This document shows positions 11,519-23,142 of a DNA stretch of 64,000 nucleotides, piece after piece (position 1 is the first letter of the stretch; each line of letters opens with the position of its first letter). This stretch comes from Astrothelium macrocarpum (Eukaryota > Ascomycota > Dothideomycetes > Trypetheliales > Trypetheliaceae), in the NCBI GenBank assembly GCA_021030915.1, contig JAGEMR010000019.1, forward strand, positions 355,935 to 419,934, given 5' to 3'. The translations under genes and the position numbers were made by a program. The notes under the pieces were generated by a model, which was not told the origin of the DNA, made no database searches, and was given only the letters and a program-made list of their open reading frames with translations.

Positions 11519-13133
11519 ATGCATTCCCTAGCTCTATTCACCATTATCTTTATTGCCACGGGCGATGTTTTCGCTGCGTGCCCTGACTATTCAGACTATT
11601 CGCAAGAATATCATGCACCTTTTTCTTCCGGAGCATACAATCTCTCCTACCAGAGGCCGGCGCCAGCATGTCGAACATTCAATTCATCCATTATCAATAA
11701 TGCCGTTGCACGCATGAAGAGCGTAATAAGCGATCCAGATCTATATCGCCTCTTTCAAAACAGCTACCCTAATACAGTGGATACTGCAGTCAAATACAAG
11801 GGCGTGTCAAACGTAACCGGTGAAGAACTGACATTTCTCATTACTGGAGATATCAATGCAATGTGGCTTCGGGATTCCGCAAATCAGATGCAATCCTACC
11901 TACCTCTATTGAATGCCTCCTCTAGCCCAGACTCTATCGCTTCGCTTTACCGTGGTGTCATCAATCTTCAAGCCCGTTATGTCCTGACGGATCCATATTG
12001 CAACTCCTTTCAACCACCTGCTGAGTCTGGTCTTCCCCCGGCCGTCAATGGAGCAGCTTCTGATGATGATGTCGTGCCGCCTTATAATAACAATTCAGTC
12101 TTTGAATGCAAGTATGAGCTTGACTCTCTTGCAGCGTTCCTTGAAGTCTCGAGCAACTACTACAACGCTACTAACGACATTGCCTTCTTCCGCAAATACA
12201 ATTGGGTCAGTGCTATCCAGGCGGTCATGGGAGTCGCAGAGGCAATGATGACTCCTACCTACGCCGCCAACGGTAGCGTCAACAATTCCCCGTATACGTT
12301 CACTCGTGAGACGAATCGTGCTTCGGAAACGCTTGAAAATAATGGGCTGGGCAACCCTGTCCAAGGTGGTACAGGACTCATTCGCTCTGCTTTCCGTCCT
12401 TCTGACGATGCAACAATTTACCAATTCTTGATTCCCTCGAACATGATGTTTAGTCGATATCTCGCTTCTGCTGCGCTCATCATGGAGCAAATTGGAAATG
12501 AGTCTGAGCTGGCAACCAATATGACCAATCTTTCCGCCAGCCTTCGCAGTGCCATTAGTGCCTACGGAATTGTCAACACCACCAATTACGGTAGCATCTA
12601 CGCTTATGAGGTCGATGGATACGGTTCTCAAAACTTAATGGATGACGCCAACATTCCATCTCTTCTGGCTTCTCCGTTCTTCGGATATCTTGCACAAGAC
12701 GATACGATCTATCAGAATACAAGAACGAAGCTGCTGAGTGCCGACAACCCGTATTTCATGCGAGGCCCCGTGATCAACGCGATTGGCGGTGCGCATGATG
12801 GACCTGGTTATGGATGGCCAATGGCAAGCATTGTGCGAATCTTCACGAGTAGCGACGAAGCGGAGATTGTTGGAACGCTAAAGGAGATTGTCAGCAGTAC
12901 AGATGGATTGGGTCTGATCCACGAGAGTATCAATACCTTTAACGAGAGCGATTGGACGAGGCAGTGGTAAGTGGTTTTTCTGAGCCATGGAAATGCAACC
13001 TTGACCCGCTAACAGAGCTCTTAGGTTTTCTTGGGCAAACGGCCTCTTCGGGCAAATGATTTTGGATCTGGAAGACAGGATGCCGCAAGTTTTGAAGCAG
13101 AGCTACCAGCCGTCAAATTCGACTTCCAGCTAA
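11519..13133 (+). CDS. GH125 exo-alpha-1,6-mannosidase, secreted
   Basis: This is a metal-independent glycoside hydrolase of family 125 (once DUF1237; Mug157-like), expected to remove terminal alpha-1,6-linked mannose from N-glycans or mannans. A signal peptide of about 19 residues (MHSLALFTIIFIATGDVFA) sends it to the secretory path, and many NxS/T sites fit an extracellular or Golgi glycoprotein. Family motifs are GDINAMWLRDSANQ, FECKYELDSLAAFLE, ASETLENNG, SNMMFSRYLASAALI, YEVDGYGSQNLMDDANIPSLL, GAHDGPGYGWPM and LIHESINTFNESDWTRQW. One intron (12967-13024) lies in the last Trp codon; exon 2 adds FSWANGLFGQMILDL, the usual C-terminal helix. Total 518 residues, normal for fungi. It is co-oriented with the 3-11 kb genes, but its general role gives no strong link to them. 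Confidence 0.93.
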
Positions 13134-13249
13134 TGTCGAGTATGGCATAACTTGCCCGGCTATTAAGTCATAATATCTAATCATTTACAACGAGCTCTAT
13201 TCTTGAAAAGTTCATGGCTTTTTGATTCGTGAAGCTGATTTTGGTTGAC

Positions 13250-14172
13250 TTATGATGGTGGCTTGTAACCATCAACGTCAGTCGAGTTCGACAACTTCTC
13301 CATCCTCTTGATGTTCTTTGCGTAATCATCCATCTTTTTATTAATTCGCGCATATGCATCTGTGCCCACGATGCATCGCAGCGGTGGATCATCCATCACG
13401 GCCAATTCGTAAAACACCTTACCCGCCTTTGCTGGATCTCCTGCCTGCGTCCCATGCCGTTTACCCATAAACGTCTTTGCATCCAAATGATCGTACGCCG
13501 CATTCTTATTCTCCCCAAAGTCCATACTCCTTCCCGCCCAATCAGTCCTAAATCCACCAGGCTCAATGCACTGCAGCTTAATCTTCCACTCTGGCTTCAC
13601 CTCCATCGCCACCGCCTCCGTGAACCCCTCCACCGCAAACTTGCTCGCATTATAAATACTGAATAGCGGCACCCCAACCTGCCCTCCAATCGACGTGACC
13701 TGCTGTATCAACCCACCCTGCGGACTCTGCTCCCGCATCACCTCCAACGCACGTCGCGTCACGTCGATCAGCCCAAAGAAATTGATCTCCATCTGCTGCC
13801 TGATCTGGCGGTCGCTGAGCGACTCGAACTCTCCGCCCAGTCCATACCCAGCATTGTTGCAGACGACATCCAGACGGCCGAACTTGGCGAGCGCGGCGTC
13901 GAAGGCGGCGTTGATGGAGGTCTTGGAGGTGACGTCGAGGTCGACGGCGAGGTAGTTGGAGGAGGTGGCCGAGGGGAAGGAGAGCTTGGAGCTGTTGCGC
14001 GCGGTAGCGACGACGTGGTCGCCGCGGGAGAGGATCTCTTTGACGTATTCGTTGCCGCTAAATGCTAGTGTTAGTCCAATTGAAGGCTGGAATTGTGATA
14101 GAAGGGGGAGATTTGGGGGCTGACGCACAATCCGGTCGAGCAACCAGTGACTAGAAAGACACGGGGCGCCAT
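13250..14172 (-). CDS. Short-chain dehydrogenase/reductase (SDR)
   Basis: This is a classical SDR that oxidises or reduces a carbonyl/alcohol with NAD(P); the substrate is unknown. The ATG at 14172 gives MAPRVFLVTGCSTGFG. A 71-nt intron (14058-14128) splits the Phe codon of the TGCSTGFG nucleotide loop (residues 9-16), so the first exon is only 44 nt. NNAG is at 82-85 and the catalytic triad is Ser137, Tyr150 and Lys154 (SIYNASKFAVEG). EPGGFRTDWAGRSM follows. The product has 283 residues, near the usual length. The arginine in TARNSS suggests NADP. The coding region carries one of the GC-rich islands with a C-to-G skew flip (about 13440-14040), unlike the flanking genes. Confidence 0.92.
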
Positions 14173-14999
14173 TGTGTATACAGATTCACCTTTTTACCAA
14201 TTCACTGGTTTCCGGGAAGAAGACGGAAGGAAATATATAGGAACAATCAGAGAACGGACTTAGAGGGGTTTTAACTCGATTGTCCATGTTGATGCATTAC
14301 ATCATTGAAAATATTTTATGCTCGAGTGTGGCTTTTGGGGCCACTGCTGGTCCATACCTTAGCGCTAACCCCGGCTCAACAGTCTGACAATGGTCCACAC
14401 ATTAGAATGCTCGCGCGGAGATAGGTTTTAATATCACAGGACAGTAAAATTACAAATTTTCGGATAAAATACTTTTGCCAATGGGCTTATAGGTGAGCCA
14501 AGCAAACGTGGTCCGTTGCTGCTTCTCATCGCTACTTTCACTCTTAGACCAAAGATCGCCAAGTTTTGAAAGGTCGTTCAAACAATTAAGAGTGAGTTCG
14601 ACGCCGTTTAATGGTCTTCATGCAGAATTTGCGACGTAAAATTCATAGCGCTTGAGCTTGTTGATTACGTGTATGGATGCAAAGATCGTAATAACATGCC
14701 ACTTATGCAATGAGCTCTGAAATCATGATCTTCCTCATTCAAAAACAGTTTAATCATGTCAATTCACTTCGCGCTCATCGTAGGCATCATATCAGCTAGC
14801 CTTCAGTAAGTCGGTCAAATTCTCTGGTCGAGATCTACTCTCGAAGTCTCGCCTTTTTGTTGAATGGTTCAAGCACGAAAGTTACACAACAATTCTTCAC
14901 AAAGTTTTCTAAAGACGGTGGCGGTTTGACTTGACCCGTCGTGGAGTCCCAACACGTCATACAGGAGAAGGAAAGCGAGGAAGGCTATATGTGCTGTAG
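14173..14999. other. Intergenic; possible tiny signal-peptide start
   Basis: No full gene can be supported. An ATG at 14756 starts MSIHFALIVGIISASLQ followed directly by a GTAAGT donor, which looks like the first exon of a small secreted protein. I could not find a convincing second exon. Confidence 0.3.
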
Positions 15000-15375
15000 G
15001 AAGCCAGTCCTTTCGCAATAAGATAGTAAATTTATTTTGCAGTAATTGGGAACTATTCGCAGTCTAGTGTTGCAAGCATGAAGCTGCCGCTACCTGTGTA
15101 AAAGGCATGCACCCGTGTCCAGGAATGGATGCCGATGTCCTTCATGTCGCTCACTGATCTTTTTGCAGATGCCCATTGACCTCTAGCAAAGAGCATCAGC
15201 AGTTCGGGCACTAGCAACGCTAGAATGAACCATTTGAGCATGCGTAGGAATTGAACGGCCTTAATTTCTTTTTCCGCTGGAATATTGAGGTTTAAAGTCA
15301 CCCAGACGCAAATGAAGATGGTAGACACGCAGCTCTGAAGGATATTCATGGCACCTCAGATATTTGGTTGTGACA
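15000..15375 (-). pseudogene. Remnant of a fungal multi-helix membrane protein
   Basis: This is a relic of one exon of a common but unnamed fungal integral membrane family. The readable part (15349-15053) contains ILQSCVSTIFICVWVTLNL, then LKWFILALLVPELLMLFARG and FYTGSGSFMLATLDCE, in the usual order. Family-like residues continue past stop codons on both sides. Upstream there is a TGA where the family has Arg before Gly (TQPNI*GAMNIL). Downstream, DCE*FPITAK*IYYLIAKGL has TAG and TAA where Gln fits. The two downstream stops are CAG-to-TAG and CAA-to-TAA changes, each preceded by A. No intact N-terminal or C-terminal helices were found. The gene is dead or a fragment; its former role is unknown. 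Confidence 0.7.
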
Positions 15376-16312
15376 TCTAGCCGTCGACAAGCTGAGACAA
15401 AGGGTCACTTGCTCTTGCCTCGATTCGCAATAGGGCATTGATTTGGCTCGGGTTTGGCCCAGAATCCATCTTTTACCAACTAGAGTTGATTTGCTGAGGA
15501 AACCGCCATCCTGACCAGGCAACAAAATCGGCTGGGGAAGTGTTTGATCGCCCAGGACATCGGTATCTAAGGAAGAGGTATCGGATCCATGAATCTTGAT
15601 TCAGAAAGGAATAGCAAACTAACGAAAAACGCTTCATGGCAGATCTTGTTTCAAGAATATTTGGAGAAATGCAAAGAGTTTACATATTGATCTTCTAGAT
15701 AGTTCGGGTCGCATCTGAATCGTCTATTCAAATACAAACCATGCACTGCACATGGACGGCGCATCTGTCATCTCGGATTGTCTGGCTTTGCGGAACGGCA
15801 AGCGGGATTCTGTGAGGCTGACTGCCATCTCCTGTGTGTTAGAAGAGCTCATTCGTGTTGGTGGTATGGACTGTACCTACTGTAGTGAGCCCAAAAGTAC
15901 GACGAGGCATTGGTTTGTTCGCCGATGTCAGGCACCAGATAGATATTTTCTCGAAATAGTCAGAACCAGTTTGCAAAAAGGACCGGTGGCATGAGAAGGG
16001 CTGCGCCTGGGCGCTTGCTGATGTCGACTAGCTCTGCGAAGGCTAAAATTGCTGTGCAACAAGCGCTTAACAGACGCGCGTCAGCGCTTATACCTTCGAC
16101 TGGCGCTTAAACGCGTAGCATGTCTCAAGCACCGGATGTCCGTGACTGGTCTTGATTGATTGGAAGACTGACTTTCAGATTTTTGTGTTCGAAAGTTCTC
16201 TTGATTCGTGTTCACAGAATTTGAAGGATTTAAGGAGCTCCTCTTCTCACGCAGGTACCTAGCTGTGTTTTGTAGCTGATATCTACAATACTCGCACCCG
16301 GGATCAGAACAA
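15376..16312. other. No gene seen
   Basis: Short open frames exist on both strands but show no family resemblance. It may contain lost 5' exons of the dead oxygenase gene that follows. Confidence 0.4.
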
Positions 16313-17562
16313 TGGCAGCTGTTAATCATCCTTGTCCTCCTCTATCTGCCTTTGATACGACTCCTCCGCTTCTGGAGGGTTAAGGAACTTCCCCAAAGAT
16401 TCCAGATGATGAGACGAGAAGCTTTCAAGACAATGACTGCCGATCAAGCACAACTTATTCTCAAAGGACTGAACGAGTTAGAATTTCCTAAGATAATGGC
16501 TCTCTCGATAGTCTTTACCCTGCTCAAAGTGGGCACGAGAGGTGGCGCACAAGGTGATTTGCATCTCCTGCTAATACCTAGCTGGACATACGCCATACCG
16601 ACTGTGTCGTCTCTATTGGTTACTACACGAGAGCTATCAAGCTAAGGAGCTGCTGCCAAGCGAACTTCTGATACCGGAGTGCTGCTTCTTGAGTTCGCAT
16701 TCAACGAACTCTCTTCTCCAAGAGCTATCCGAACTATAACCAGGATGAATTTTCTCCACAATCAATATCAGAAGGCTGGGAAGATCCTCAATTCCGACAT
16801 GCTATATACATCGGGTGTCTTTGCTTTAGAGCCAATTCGCTGGGTCAATCAGTATGAATGGCGCGGATTTACCGACTTCGAGAAACGTGCAAGTGGAACC
16901 TACTGGAAATCCATGGGGGATGCCATGGAAATTGACATGTCAAAGCTACTTTCATCTCATTCTGGCTGGCAAGATGGGCTGCACTGGCTGCAAGAGGTAG
17001 AGAAATGGTCCTCTGCATACGAAAAACAGCACATGGTACCAGATGAGAAGAACGCCAAGCTTGCCAATGCTCACCAAGACGTGATTTTCAATCTACCATT
17101 ATCTATGCGTAATATGGCAAAAGTCCTTGTGTCTGTTGTTGTTGGAGAGCGACTACGCAAGGCGATGGTGTTGCCCGGACCAAGCACTTGGCATTGCCAA
17201 ATATTCTGGGCCATCTTGTTCGTCACGTCTTCTTACCTCGCCCCGAAATGTTTCGTAAAGACTACATCTCCCACAAACCCGATGATGAGACTGGCCGGTA
17301 TAGTGCAAAAGAACGCTTGTCTTATCCATAGTATGTCAAACCGACATGGAAACGACGTTAGGGGCCTCGCGCATAGTTTCTTCGGGTAATCGGACGTATA
17401 ATTCCTAGGGATGATAGCAATATCTATTCCCTTAAAGGCTATCTCATTGAAGAGGTTGGACCAGATTCTCAAATGGGCAAAGGTACTTCTGAGATGGAGC
17501 AGACCAAGCCTCGCCTTGCACATAGACGTGGCTGCCCATTTGTGATAGACCATAAATTGTGA
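16313..17562 (+). pseudogene. Broken mpaB/DUF2236-type ER-bound oxygenase gene
   Basis: This is a decayed member of the mpaB-like (DUF2236, rubber-oxygenase fold) family of membrane-anchored haem oxygenases. Family text is clear: LVLLYLPLIRLLRFWRV (the N-terminal anchor), ILKGLNELEFPK, TYAIPTVSSLLVTTRELS, RMNFLHNQYQKAGKI, EPIRWVNQYEWRGFTDFEK, WLQEVEKWSSAYEKQHMVP, LVRHVFLPRPEMFRK, and at the end SLKGYLIEEVGP. Lesions visible: no ATG in frame with the anchor; an exon junction near 16529-16581 that is out of frame by one base; a TAA at 16643-16645 inside continuous homology; a frame change near 17185; and TAG at 17329, 17359 and 17374, each where the family has Trp (YP*YVKPTWKRR*GPRA*F). TGG-to-TAG is a C-to-T change on the other strand. 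No functional product is expected. Confidence 0.8.
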
Positions 17563-18080
17563 ATATCGGATCATAGCAATGCTACGAGCCATCTGCAATC
17601 TACCCCGGACTAAAGCCTCTATTCAAAACACACTCCAGAACTTGTTCCAAAACGCAAAGCAAATTGACCAAACGAAAGTGGAGCCAATCAGATCCTTCCT
17701 TTCTATACCCCGGTTGACGAATGAAGGTTTAGAAGTTTCTACCAGCATCTAGTTGGTACAATAACAGGACGCAGTTGTGCATACACTCTTGAAAACGCAC
17801 CGAGCGGGGATGGTTAGAAGAAAATAGGGAATTCGATGCCGATAGCAGTAGTGAGTATTTATGTACCAAAGAGGCGAGGATGGGATAATGCCATTGATGG
17901 GACGAAGATGTAAGCAGCTCCTAATCCCATCTGTTGACCTTGCCTTCTACTTACTTCTAATTGATTCATGAGCTTACTCTTTCCGCACAAACAGTCACGC
18001 ACTTTCAGTGGTATCACCAAGAGATGAGATCGTTCTGAGTCATGATCCTGTGCAAGCAATGAAAGTTTCTTACACCTAGA
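17563..18080. other. Intergenic
   Basis: No gene is seen between the dead oxygenase gene and the 3' end of end3. Confidence 0.45.
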
Positions 18081-19409
18081 CTATCTGTTTAGTCGTTCTG
18101 CCTCAATCTGACTTCTTAGATCTCGTAGAACTTCTTCTCGCGTTCTAAGGTGCGTTTCGAGACCCTCGACTTGCTCTTTCACAGTTTGTATCTCATCGCC
18201 AATTCCCTTTAATCCCTTTCCAACTTTAGCTCTTCCCTCGCCAAGTTCGAGATCTTTCAACTCGCGACGTTTCCAGTCCAGAAGCTGCTCAAGTTCTCTT
18301 TTAACCAGTGCCGGCTTACTTCTCTCTGCTCTTCGACTGTCTTCAGAACGCTTCTTTTGCTGCTCTTCGACCTTGGCAATCTGTCCCTCGAGCTCCTTTA
18401 ATCGCTTTTTCAACCGTACTTCTTCCCAATCCTCTGTCGTCCGTCCTCCAAAGTCTGTTCCTTTCGGTCGATTTGAACCGCGATCACCCACACCAAGCCG
18501 TGACAAGTATGTATCACCGAATCTTGCTTTTCGTCCTGTACTTGTATCTTCTCTAGACGAGGCAGTCCATCTGCTCGCTCCGTTTCGTGACTCATTAATC
18601 GCATTTGCCCGGTCAACATTATAATCAATGTTCTCTCGTTCAAAACTCGCTCTTAAGCTCGGTGGCACACTGCGCGGTATCCTGAACCCTTCGTGACGCC
18701 CATTTAGCACGTGCAGAAAGGCTAACGCTGCATCCTTTCCTATTGCCTCTCGTGCGCCTGGATTCACGAGATTCCATGCACTTCGCACATCCGTGTCCGG
18801 CACGTCCAGCGAGGCGTATAATGGCTCAAGAGATTCAAATGTGATGTCTCCCGTCCGAGGGTCGCGTGAAGTACTGTATATTTCTTCGTATTTGGATTTG
18901 TCGCCAGGGGACATGTACCAATCAAATCCTGATTTCAGTCCAGACCCATCGTCATCATCATCATCTTGTATTTGTTCGAAGGCAGGCTGACGACCGGTGA
19001 GGGCGCGGTTGGCTTGGACAAGATGGGCTTTAGACTCAGGGACGAGCCAGTCAGGCAGCGTTTTGGGGACATCGCGATATTCCTAGAGAAATGCGTGGTT
19101 TAGTAAACGCTCTAGAGCAACCCAGATGGCTTATTTGTTCGACCGAGCTCTGGGAGTACATACGCCATTGACGAGATCGAATATTAGCCTCATGGCAACA
19201 CAGAATTCTTCAAAGTCCAGGTTGCCATCGTTATCCACGTCTGCCAAGTCCCACACCTTCTCCAGTTGATCGTCTCGCAATTGACTATTTTTGAGTACAG
19301 TTGCAGCTTGAGAGCCATTCAGATGTGTGCCTCCATTAGCGAGTGAGCTGAAAATCTCCCAGTATCGTTCGACCTCCCATTGCTCGATCTTTTTGGAGCC
19401 AGCGGACAT
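18081..19409 (-). CDS. end3: Actin cytoskeleton-regulatory complex protein End3
   Basis: End3 works with Pan1 and Sla1 at cortical actin patches in endocytosis and actin assembly. The protein starts MSAGSKKIEQWEVERYWEIF. An N-terminal EH domain (about residues 8-95) has an EF-hand loop (LADVDNDGNLDFEEFCVAM). After an 81-nt intron (19083-19163) comes EYRDVPKTLPDWLVPESK, a run of Asp, then a second EH-like region (FDWYMSPGDKSKYEEIY, AWNLVNPGAREAIGKDAAL). The C-terminal third is a coiled coil rich in Lys and Glu, with RKARFGDTYLSRLGVG and PALVKRELEQLLDWKRREL, both hallmarks of fungal End3. Total 415 residues, as in other filamentous fungi. This is a conserved housekeeping gene, and nothing looks broken. 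Confidence 0.96.
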
Positions 19410-20271
19410 GATTCGTAGGGGTTTTCGGTTGGATACGATATGAACTTCCCGTAGAGCGCTTGAGTTGGAGGGATTGTAGATTGGTGGAGTTTGTTACGTA
19501 GCAAATAATGGATTCGGCTATCTTACAGTGGAGTGCATGGTCAACCAACTTGAAATAGAAATGAGCTGTACAACTGCATGGGTATTGAAGGTCTGAGGCA
19601 GAATTGCTGGCCCGCGCTGACAGCTTCGGATCTCCCAACCTGACAACAACATCGCTGGAACCTGATTCCTTCTTTGAACGTAACCAACATCATTCAGGCA
19701 AATCTCTCGCAATCAATTAGAGTTTCATATTACTTTGTATAGCTTTGCAATATGCGCAAGCATCCCACTATCAGATTTCCAATGAACTCTAGGTAGGCCA
19801 GCAGCAAGACGGCGTTGACAAATTACTATCTCCATTGCCTCCGCAATTATCTCCGATGAATGCTTTGTTATTCATTCAAACGTGACCCTTTACCACAAAT
19901 ATATTGAGATACTGCAATGAAAGCTAGTTCTAGCCGCAGCTATGCCAATATAGATTGGTAATCGAAACAAAAGCAGTACATTTTATTATGTCAAAGACTC
20001 ACCGGCAAGGCATTGTAACGGACACACACAAAACAAGGATCAAGATCGAATAGCGTCAATTGGCTCTCGTGGTAAGGAGGTGTACTAAGGTAGCTAAGTG
20101 TGCTGATTAAAGGATGTGAAGAAAGTACCAACACTAGCGCTGCTGAATCAACCTTCGGGCTCATAGCATAGTCCAATTCAAATTCCTCTATCCTATATAA
20201 TTGGACTTGTTACTCGGGAAGTCTCTGATCTACTGTCTGCATTCAAATAATAGCGACGCATACAATCCACC
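19410..20271. other. Divergent intergenic region
   Basis: This serves as promoter region for end3 (-) and the NTF2-like gene (+). No supported gene; short open frames on the - strand read across the end3 leader. Confidence 0.5.
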
Positions 20272-20679
20272 ATGGCATCTTCGTATGAAGAAGATAAGGC
20301 AGCTATTCTCACCGTGATCAAGTCGTTTCTGGATTGCCTTAAGAACCGAACACCATCATCAATGCGTCTATACATCATACCGGAGGGCGCCGGTGTTTTC
20401 GAACGACCTAATGAGATCATTACGTCCACAATGTCACAACTCGTCGAACGAATGGAGAAACGCATCAAAGATTTTCCAGCTGATGCTCTTATCGAAGAAA
20501 GCATCCATGATCCGGTGGTGATGGTGGATGAGAATCTGGGCATGGCTTGGACACCTTTCAATTTTACTATTGACGGAAAGCTACATCATTCTGGCACCAA
20601 TATTTTTGCAATGTTGAGAACAAAGGAAGGATGGAAGATTTCGGGGACGTTTGATAATCAAAAGCTACCCCAAGATTAG
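20272..20679 (+). CDS. NTF2-like (SnoaL/DUF4440-type) small protein
   Basis: This single-exon gene of 135 residues has the cone-shaped NTF2-like fold, used by many small enzymes and binding proteins. The N-terminal helix is DKAAILTVIKSFLDCLKNR. The strand pattern follows: SMRLYIIPEGAGVFERP, then VMVDENLGMAWTPFNFTIDGK and HHSGTNIFAMLRTKEGWKISG, where the closing GWKI strand is typical of DUF4440 proteins. There is no signal peptide or membrane segment. Function is unknown, and the gene stands alone about 280 bp before a transposon. Confidence 0.8.
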   Translation: MASSYEEDKAAILTVIKSFLDCLKNRTPSSMRLYIIPEGAGVFERPNEIITSTMSQLVERMEKRIKDFPADALIEESIHDPVVMVDENLGMAWTPFNFTIDGKLHHSGTNIFAMLRTKEGWKISGTFDNQKLPQD

Positions 20680-20959
20680 GACTTGTTCATACCATTGATT
20701 GAGAGAGAGAAACCAAAATTATATTGACATTGATGCAGCAATGCATTTGGCTCGTGTCGCATCAATAACTACGAAGGCATGTCACATTGCGCATTTCGAT
20801 ACCCGAGTTCGATGATTGATGGGCCTTTTCCAGCAATTGCTTGTTTGTCATTCAAGTCATAATCGGAGGGAGCCCATGACTGGACTAAGTAGAGACGTAT
20901 TGGGGGTGTGTTGGCTCCTAAAGGTAGAGTAGATGAAATTATAGTACAATGATACTCTA

Positions 20960-21060
20960 GCCGTGCCCAGGGATCCACCTTTGGTGGATTCTCATCGGGA
21001 GATGAGATCCCGCGCGTAGCGCGTGTCTGACAGCTCAAATAGAATTACAGCTCAAACATA
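20960..21060 (+). repeat. Left terminal inverted repeat of the 1972-bp element
   Basis: This matches the reverse complement of 22831-22931 with five transition differences. It keeps normal GC content next to an AT-rich interior and contains the near-palindrome GATCCACCTTTGGTGGAT. Confidence 0.93.
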
Positions 21061-21268
21061 AAACGCGTCCAAATTTCATCTCATCTTTTTCAAATTCGTA
21101 TAACCGTCCAACCAAATGGCTGATTTTTATGAATTTTAGAAGAAACGTGTATAATTTATTTTTAAACAGTTAATTAATGAAGATAAATTCAATATCGCTG
21201 TTATTATTCATATTTTTGAGATTTTTTATCAATGATTTCGAAATCAATGATTCGATATATAATCGAAA

Positions 21269-21592
21269 ATGAAGAAATCTGAATTCAATCGAAAATTCAT
21301 AAACGATCAGAAATCAATTTTATATGAATATCTTGATCTATTCAATCAATTTCGTCTGTCTGCGAGACTGTCTTTGATCCGTCAAATAACAAATTTAATT
21401 CTTATACGAAATCATATCGAAATAGATATATTTTCATTTATTATTAACAAAAATTGGATATATCATTTTTTAAATCGTCATTCAAAATATTTTAAAATAC
21501 GAATAAAGATTATTAAAATCGATCGTTATCAAATATATAATATGAAAGAATTTGAAAAATATTTTAATAAATTTCAAAAAATGATTAAATAA
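21269..21592 (+). pseudogene. Transposase fragment, CENP-B-type HTH
   Basis: This reads as a degraded N-terminal DNA-binding half of a Fot1/pogo-like transposase. FNQFRLSARLSLIRQITNLI followed by IINKNWIYHFLNRHSKYFK matches the usual layout (a Pro/Leu-Ser-rich helix, Met/Ile-Ala-Asn helix, then GxxWxxxFLxRHPxL). Codons are almost all A/T-rich, and Ile and Lys replace many normal residues, as heavy C-to-T mutation would do. The DDE half further on is no longer readable by eye. Confidence 0.7.
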
Positions 21593-22830
21593 AATGGAAT
21601 ATAATAAAATGATATATATAATTTTAATAAATCAGATTTTTATATTAATATTAGATAAAATCAATGAATTATTATTAAAAAATTTAATCATTTTATTTTT
21701 ATTTTAAATTAAAACGTATAAGAATTTATTATTATTTATAAAACGATTTTAAAAAATGATATTATTTTATCTTCATTTTTAATTCTATCTGATCAATTTA
21801 TGATAAAAATATGATTTAATTATTTTTTGAATAATAATATTATATTAATTATTTCAAAAATAGATTATTCAAATAATAAATTGATATTTAAATGATTAAA
21901 ATATTTCGATTTTTATTCATCCGTTAAATAATAAAAAAATCACTATCTTTTATTTATGAATAATTATAAATTTTATTATATATATGAATTTTTATTTTAT
22001 TATTATGATCATAATATCATTTCATTTATAATATTTTTTTATTCAATTCATTTATTTCAATCATTAAATATTATAATATTTCAATCATTAAATATTATAA
22101 TGTTTTAATTAATAAAATATTATCATATTGAAATTATTACGAAAATGATTTGATTAGATTATATAAATTTCAATAAAATCGAATTTTTAATTATAATCAT
22201 ATCTATTTGTATGAATATATTCAAATAGAATATAATCATTTTAATATAAATCAAAATAGAATTTATTCCATTTAATTTTATTCCAATTTTGGCCAAAATT
22301 CGACAATTATAATCTGAATAATTTTCGTCGTATCAAACGCCTTCATCATTATTAAACAATATAATTATTATATTTCATATAATTCAAACATTTCGTTATT
22401 AAATAATTCATTTTTTTAAAAACGATTTAATTGATATTTTAATATCGAATTGGTTTATAATATTTATTAAAAAAAGTCTCCAATAAATAGAATTAAATAC
22501 GCAATTTGTAAATAATTTGGCCATATTAAATGCCAATTATTTAACATGATAATAACGCCAAAAATATGACAAATACCGGATCAAATATTATAACCCAATT
22601 TCAATAAATTTTGGATATTTAATAATTCAATAATATCAAATAAATGAATAAATTCTATTGAAAGAATAAATTGAAAAGGCGAATGAGAGACAAATAAACG
22701 TTATTAAAACACAATTCAAATTCGTATTAAAATAATTGAGAATCAAATTAAAAGAAAAACGTATTAAAAAGAACAAATAGATATCAGCGCGATGGAAACA
22801 GTACCAAAATTAACTATTCATCTTATTAAT

Positions 22831-22931
22831 TATATTTGAACTGTAATTCTATTTGAACTGTCAGGCACGCGTTACGCGCGGGATCTCATCTCCCGATGAG
22901 AATCCACCAAAGGTGGATCCCTGGGCACGGC
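22831..22931 (-). repeat. Right terminal inverted repeat of the 1972-bp element
   Basis: Partner of 20960-21060. At the five differing sites the C/T or G/A pairs fit C-to-T mutation at non-TpC sites. Confidence 0.93.
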
Positions 22932-23142
22932 TACGTCCTTGAGGGTGATCTAGCCAAAACACCGCGATTTCGCCGCACCTAAGGGCGGTGAGCAGGGTCA
23001 AAATAATTTCTAGGTGACTTCAAACTGCCACGTGTGAAGAGATGTTTGTTGACGTGACACACTCTTCTATTAGCTGAATTAAATTCGAATCACCAGCACG
23101 AATAAATTAAAGTTTGCCCAATATTGAGCTCAAGTTTTTGCA

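Larger units (their letters stand above)
20960..22931 (+). mobile_element. TA-flanked Fot1/pogo-like DNA transposon, mutated
   Basis: The element is 1972 bp with 101-bp terminal inverted repeats (20960-21060 and 22831-22931) that begin GCCGTGCCCAGGG. It is flanked by TA on both sides (20958-20959 and 22932-22933), the target duplication of Tc1/mariner-type elements. The two repeats differ at five positions, all transitions. The interior is strongly AT-rich. A transposase remnant on the + strand has the CENP-B-type helix-turn-helix layout of Fot1/pogo transposases. No intact transposase can be made, so the element is dead unless helped in trans. Confidence 0.9.

Noticed and set aside
14756..14815. 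Start of a small secreted protein (MSIHFALIVGIISASLQ plus GTAAGT)
   Set aside because: No second exon could be found, so it is noted only in the intergenic entry.
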